From Sphingomonadaceae bacterium (GTDB lineage Bacteria > Pseudomonadota > Alphaproteobacteria > Sphingomonadales > Sphingomonadaceae), in NCBI GenBank assembly GCA_013821585.1, contig JACDGO010000169.1:1-5412 (forward strand): a stretch of DNA of 5,412 bases, read 5' to 3'. The position numbers were made by a program, and so were the translations under genes. This document shows, piece by piece, positions 1 through 5,412 of the stretch (positions are counted from its first letter, which is position 1; every line of letters begins with the position of its first letter). The notes beneath the pieces are model-generated. The model was not told the DNA's origin. It saw nothing but the letters and a program-made list of their open reading frames with translations, and did not search any database.

Positions 1-1569
1 CTCGACGGGGGCGTTCAGCGTCGCGGCGAACGCCAGTCCAAGCACGTCGCGCGTCTGCGCCGGGTCGATGATGCCGTCGTCCCACAGGCGCGCGGTGGCG
101 TGGTAGGGGTTGCCTTCGTCTTCGTATTTCTGGCGGATCGGGGCCTTGAAGGCTTCGACCTGCTCGGGGGTCCAGCTCTCGGCGTCGCGGTGGACGGTCG
201 CCAGCACGCTCGCCGCCTGTTCGCCGCCCATCACGCTGATCCGCGCGTTGGGCCAGGTGAACAGGAAGCGCGGCGAATAGGCGCGGCCGCACATGCCGTA
301 GTTGCCCGCGCCGAAGCTGCCGCCGATCAGGACGGTGATCTTGGGCACGCTCGCGGTCGCCACCGCCGTCACGAGCTTCGCGCCGTGCTTGGCAATCCCC
401 TGCGCCTCATATCTGCCGCCGACCATGAAGCCCGAGATGTTCTGGAGGAACAGCAAGGGCACGCGCCGCTGGCAGGCGAGCTCGATGAAGTGCGCGCCCT
501 TTTGCGCGCTCTCACTGAACAGCACGCCGTTGTTGGCGAGGATCGCGACGGGGATGCCCCAGATATGCGCGAAGCCGCAGACGAGCGTGGCGCCATAGAG
601 CGATTTGAATTCTTGGAATTCGCTGCCGTCCACAATCCGCGCGATGACTTCGTGGACGTCGTATGGCGCGCGAACATCGTCGGGAATGATGCCGTACAAC
701 TCCTCGGCGTCGAATTTGGGCGGGCGCGGCTCGGCCATGTTGATGTCGGGTTTGGGCGACGGTTGCAGAGTGGAGACGATGTCGCGGACAATCGTCAGCG
801 CGTGCTCGTCATTCTCGGCGACGTGATCGACCACACCCGATTTGCGCCCGTGCGTGTCCGCGCCGCCCAGTTCCTCCGCCGTGATGACCTCGCCGGTCGC
901 GGCCTTCACGAGCGGCGGGCCGGCGAGGAAGATCGTCCCCTGCCCACGCACGATGATCGTCTCGTCGGACATCGCGGGGACATAGGCGCCGCCCGCGGTG
1001 CAGCTTCCCATGACGCAGGCGATCTGCGGAATGCCCTTCGCGCTCATGTTCGCCTGGTTGAAGAAGATGCGGCCGAAATGGTCGCGGTCGGGGAAGACCT
1101 CGGCCTGATGCGGGAGGTTCGCGCCGCCGCTGTCGACGAGATAGATGCAAGGCAAGCGGTTCTCGGTCGCGATCTCCTGCGCGCGCAGGTGCTTCTTGAC
1201 CGTCATCGGGTAGTAGGTGCCGCCCTTCACCGTCGCGTCGTTGGCGACGATCATGCACTGGCGGCTGGAGACGCGGCCGATTCCGGCGATCATGCCCGCG
1301 CCGGGGACTTCGCCGTGGTAGAGGTCGTTCGCGGCGAGCTGGCCGATCTCAAGCAAAGGTGAGCCGGGGTCGAGCAGGCGCTCGACGCGCTCACGCGGGA
1401 GCAGCTTCCCCCGCGACGTATGGCGTTCGCGCGACTTCTCGTTGCCGCCAAACGCCGCCTCGGCGACCTTCGCCCACAGTTCGTCCTTGAGCGCGCGGTT
1501 TTGCGCGGCGTTGGCGCGGAAAGCCTCGCTCTCGGGATCGAGCTTGGTCTCGAGAACCGGCGCGCTCAC
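1..1569 (-). CDS. liuB: 3-methylcrotonyl-CoA carboxylase, carboxyltransferase (beta) subunit, 3' end cut by window
   Basis: This cytoplasmic subunit moves the carboxyl group from carboxybiotin on the alpha subunit to 3-methylcrotonyl-CoA, giving 3-methylglutaconyl-CoA in leucine breakdown. My translation from GTG at 1569 gives 523 codons without a stop, ending in frame at base 1 with LNAPVE. Relatives I remember end about 9-12 residues later, so almost the whole protein is present. Visible family motifs are [18 protein letters not shown] (about 110-127), [20 protein letters not shown] (144-163), [16 protein letters not shown] (188-203, N-half oxyanion-type glycines), [18 protein letters not shown] (344-361), and [19 protein letters not shown] (416-434, C-half glycines), followed by [18 protein letters not shown] is chosen because the family N-terminus begins here and the next in-frame ATG is near residue 93. 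The start overlaps the liuA stop in a GTGA. A GGGAG at 1585-1581 lies 11 bases upstream, a little far, so translational coupling is likely. A geranyl-CoA or other acyl-CoA carboxylase beta subunit is the alternative; the liuA neighbour favours methylcrotonyl-CoA. Confidence 0.93.
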   Translation of the reverse strand, partial: MSAPVLETKLDPESEAFRANAAQNRALKDELWAKVAEAAFGGNEKSRERHTSRGKLLPRERVERLLDPGSPLLEIGQLAANDLYHGEVPGAGMIAGIGRVSSRQCMIVANDATVKGGTYYPMTVKKHLRAQEIATENRLPCIYLVDSGGANLPHQAEVFPDRDHFGRIFFNQANMSAKGIPQIACVMGSCTAGGAYVPAMSDETIIVRGQGTIFLAGPPLVKAATGEVITAEELGGADTHGRKSGVVDHVAENDEHALTIVRDIVSTLQPSPKPDINMAEPRPPKFDAEELYGIIPDDVRAPYDVHEVIARIVDGSEFQEFKSLYGATLVCGFAHIWGIPVAILANNGVLFSESAQKGAHFIELACQRRVPLLFLQNISGFMVGGRYEAQGIAKHGAKLVTAVATASVPKITVLIGGSFGAGNYGMCGRAYSPRFLFTWPNARISVMGGEQAASVLATVHRDAESWTPEQVEAFKAPIRQKYEDEGNPYHATARLWDDGIIDPAQTRDVLGLAFAATLNAPVE

Positions 1570-2713
1570 GCCCCGATCAGCTCCCGCCCGATCAGCATCC
1601 GGCGGATTTCGTTCGTCCCCGCGCCGATGTCGAGCAATTTGGCGTCGCGCAGATAGCGTTCGACCGGCCAGTCCTTGGTGTAGCCCGCGCCGCCCAATGC
1701 CTGCACCGCTTCGTTCGCGACCTTCACCGCGCTCTCGCTCGCGAGCAGGATCGCGCCCGCCGCGTCGAAGCGCGTCGTGCGCCCCGCGTCGCAATTCCTC
1801 GCGACCGCATAGACATAGGCGCGCGCCGAATTGAGCGCGACATACATGTCGGCGATTTTCGCCTGCATCAGCTGGAACGCGCCGATGGCTTTTCCGAACT
1901 GCTTCCTCTCGCGAACGAACGGCAGGACCGTGTCGAGGCACGCCTGCATGATGCCGAGCTGGATGCCGGAGAGCACGGTGCGCTCGTAATCCAGCCCCGA
2001 CATCAGCACGCCGACGCCGCCGTTCTCAGGCCCCATGACATTCTCTTCGGGAACCTCGCAGTCCTGGAACACTAGCTCGGACGTCGGCGATCCGCGCATT
2101 CCCATCTTGTCGATTTTCTGGCCGATCGAAAAACCGGGCATGGTCGCCTCGATCAGGAAGGTCGTGATGCCGCGCGATCCCTCGCCGGTCTTGGCATAGA
2201 CGACAAGCGTGTCGGCATATTGGGCGTTGGTGATCCAGAACTTCGTGCCGTTGAGGACGTAGCCGCCCTGCACCTTGTCGGCCTTCAACTTCATCGAGAC
2301 GACGTCCGAACCCGCCCCGGCCTCCGACATGGCAAGGCTGCCGACATGCTCGCCCGAGATCAGCTTGGGCAGGTATTTCGCTTTTTGCTCAGGCGTAGCC
2401 CAGCGGCGGATCTGGTTGACGCACAGGTTCGAATGCGCGCCGTAGCTCAAGCCGACCGAAGCCGATGCGCGCGCGACTTCTTCCTGCGCGATGACATGCT
2501 CGAGATAGCCGAGGCCGAGGCCGCCATCCTCCTCCGCGACCGTGATGCCGTGCAGCCCGAGCGCGCCCATCTCGGGCCACAGCTCGCGCGGGAACCAGTC
2601 CTCCGCGTCGATCCTAGCGGCGAGCGGCGCGATGCGGTCCGCGGCGAAGCGTGCGGTCGTCTCGCGGATCGCGTCCGCCATCTCGCCGAGCGCGAAGTCG
2701 AAGTCGGGCGCGG

Positions 2714-2717
<4 letters not shown>
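1566..2717 (-). CDS. liuA: isovaleryl-CoA dehydrogenase (acyl-CoA dehydrogenase family)
   Basis: This FAD enzyme oxidises isovaleryl-CoA to 3-methylcrotonyl-CoA, passing electrons to electron-transfer flavoprotein. It is the leucine-pathway step just before the carboxylase encoded by the next gene. The 383 residues match the family length. Visible motifs are [12 protein letters not shown] (91-102, typical of isovaleryl-CoA dehydrogenases), [10 protein letters not shown] (129-138, first family signature), KFWITN (159-164, flavin-binding region), [15 protein letters not shown] (271-285) and [20 protein letters not shown] (339-358, second signature). The catalytic base appears to be Glu245 in GLDYERTVL. 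The position used by medium-chain enzymes is Ala366 in IGAGT, the isovaleryl-type arrangement. The ATG at 2717 overlaps the ppdK stop in an ATGA and has AGGGAG five bases upstream. The frame stays open further upstream to 3659, but that stretch lies out of frame within ppdK and is rich in arginine, so it is not part of the protein. A related branched or short-chain acyl-CoA substrate cannot be excluded. Confidence 0.94.
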
Positions 2718-5368
<2,651 letters not shown>

Positions 5369-5376
5369 CCGATATT

Positions 5377-5381
5377 CCTCC
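5377..5381 (-). promoter_or_regulatory. ribosome binding site of ppdK
   Basis: GGAGG (within GGAGGAA on the minus strand) ends eight bases before the GTG at 5368. It supports that GTG as the start of ppdK, rather than an upstream codon of the open frame that continues to the window edge. The 44 bases available upstream of the gene are too few to identify a promoter. Confidence 0.8.
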
Positions 5382-5412
5382 GGCGATTGCGACGCCCGGC
5401 GCGGGCCAGCGA

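Noticed and set aside
1..20. liuB lacking a stop codon, as if truncated or degraded
   Set aside because: The frame is intact to base 1 and ends in the conserved C-terminal LNAPVE, so the missing end is due to the window boundary.
607..621. Palindrome GAATTC-TTG-GAATTC
   Set aside because: It lies inside liuB and encodes EFQEF, in a segment that the family conserves as SEF-x-EF. Coding constraint explains it without an operator or regulatory site.
100..1362. 420-codon open frame on the plus strand
   Set aside because: It is exactly antisense to liuB, whose translation matches a well-known family from end to end. The antisense product is a low-complexity Ala/Arg/Asp-rich protein with no recognisable motif, as expected from high third-position GC.

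Overview
The window holds three genes, all on the minus strand, packed head to tail with no spacer between them. From right to left they are ppdK (pyruvate, phosphate dikinase, complete), an isovaleryl-CoA dehydrogenase gene (liuA/ivd, complete) and the gene for the carboxyltransferase (beta) subunit of 3-methylcrotonyl-CoA carboxylase (liuB/mccB). The last one runs off the left edge, lacking probably only its last ten or so codons. The DNA is GC-rich, with third codon positions dominated by G and C. The protein sequences look alphaproteobacterial, and the dehydrogenase most resembles sphingomonad versions I remember. That placement is an impression, not a search result.

Layout: 5369-5412 is the short leader of ppdK, with a good Shine-Dalgarno sequence. 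ppdK occupies 5368-2714 and starts with GTG. Its TGA stop overlaps the ATG of liuA in an ATGA junction at 2717-2714. liuA occupies 2717-1566. Its TGA stop overlaps the GTG start of liuB in a GTGA junction at 1569-1566. liuB continues in frame from 1569 to base 1. There is no intergenic stretch, RNA gene, mobile element or CRISPR array. The long open frames on the plus strand and in other minus frames are antisense or out-of-frame shadows produced by the high GC content.

Function: LiuA and LiuB catalyse consecutive steps of leucine breakdown (isovaleryl-CoA to 3-methylcrotonyl-CoA to 3-methylglutaconyl-CoA). The liuA-liuB order matches the known liu cluster of Pseudomonas, so the biotin-carrying alpha subunit, an enoyl-CoA hydratase and HMG-CoA lyase may lie beyond the left edge. 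PpdK interconverts pyruvate and phosphoenolpyruvate. It is not a leucine-pathway enzyme, and its position directly upstream with a 4-base overlap is the most notable feature here. It suggests co-expression of leucine or isovalerate use with phosphoenolpyruvate supply. All three proteins look intact and have their key catalytic residues. I see no undescribed system in this window; the points of interest are gene context and a few active-site substitutions in the dehydrogenase.
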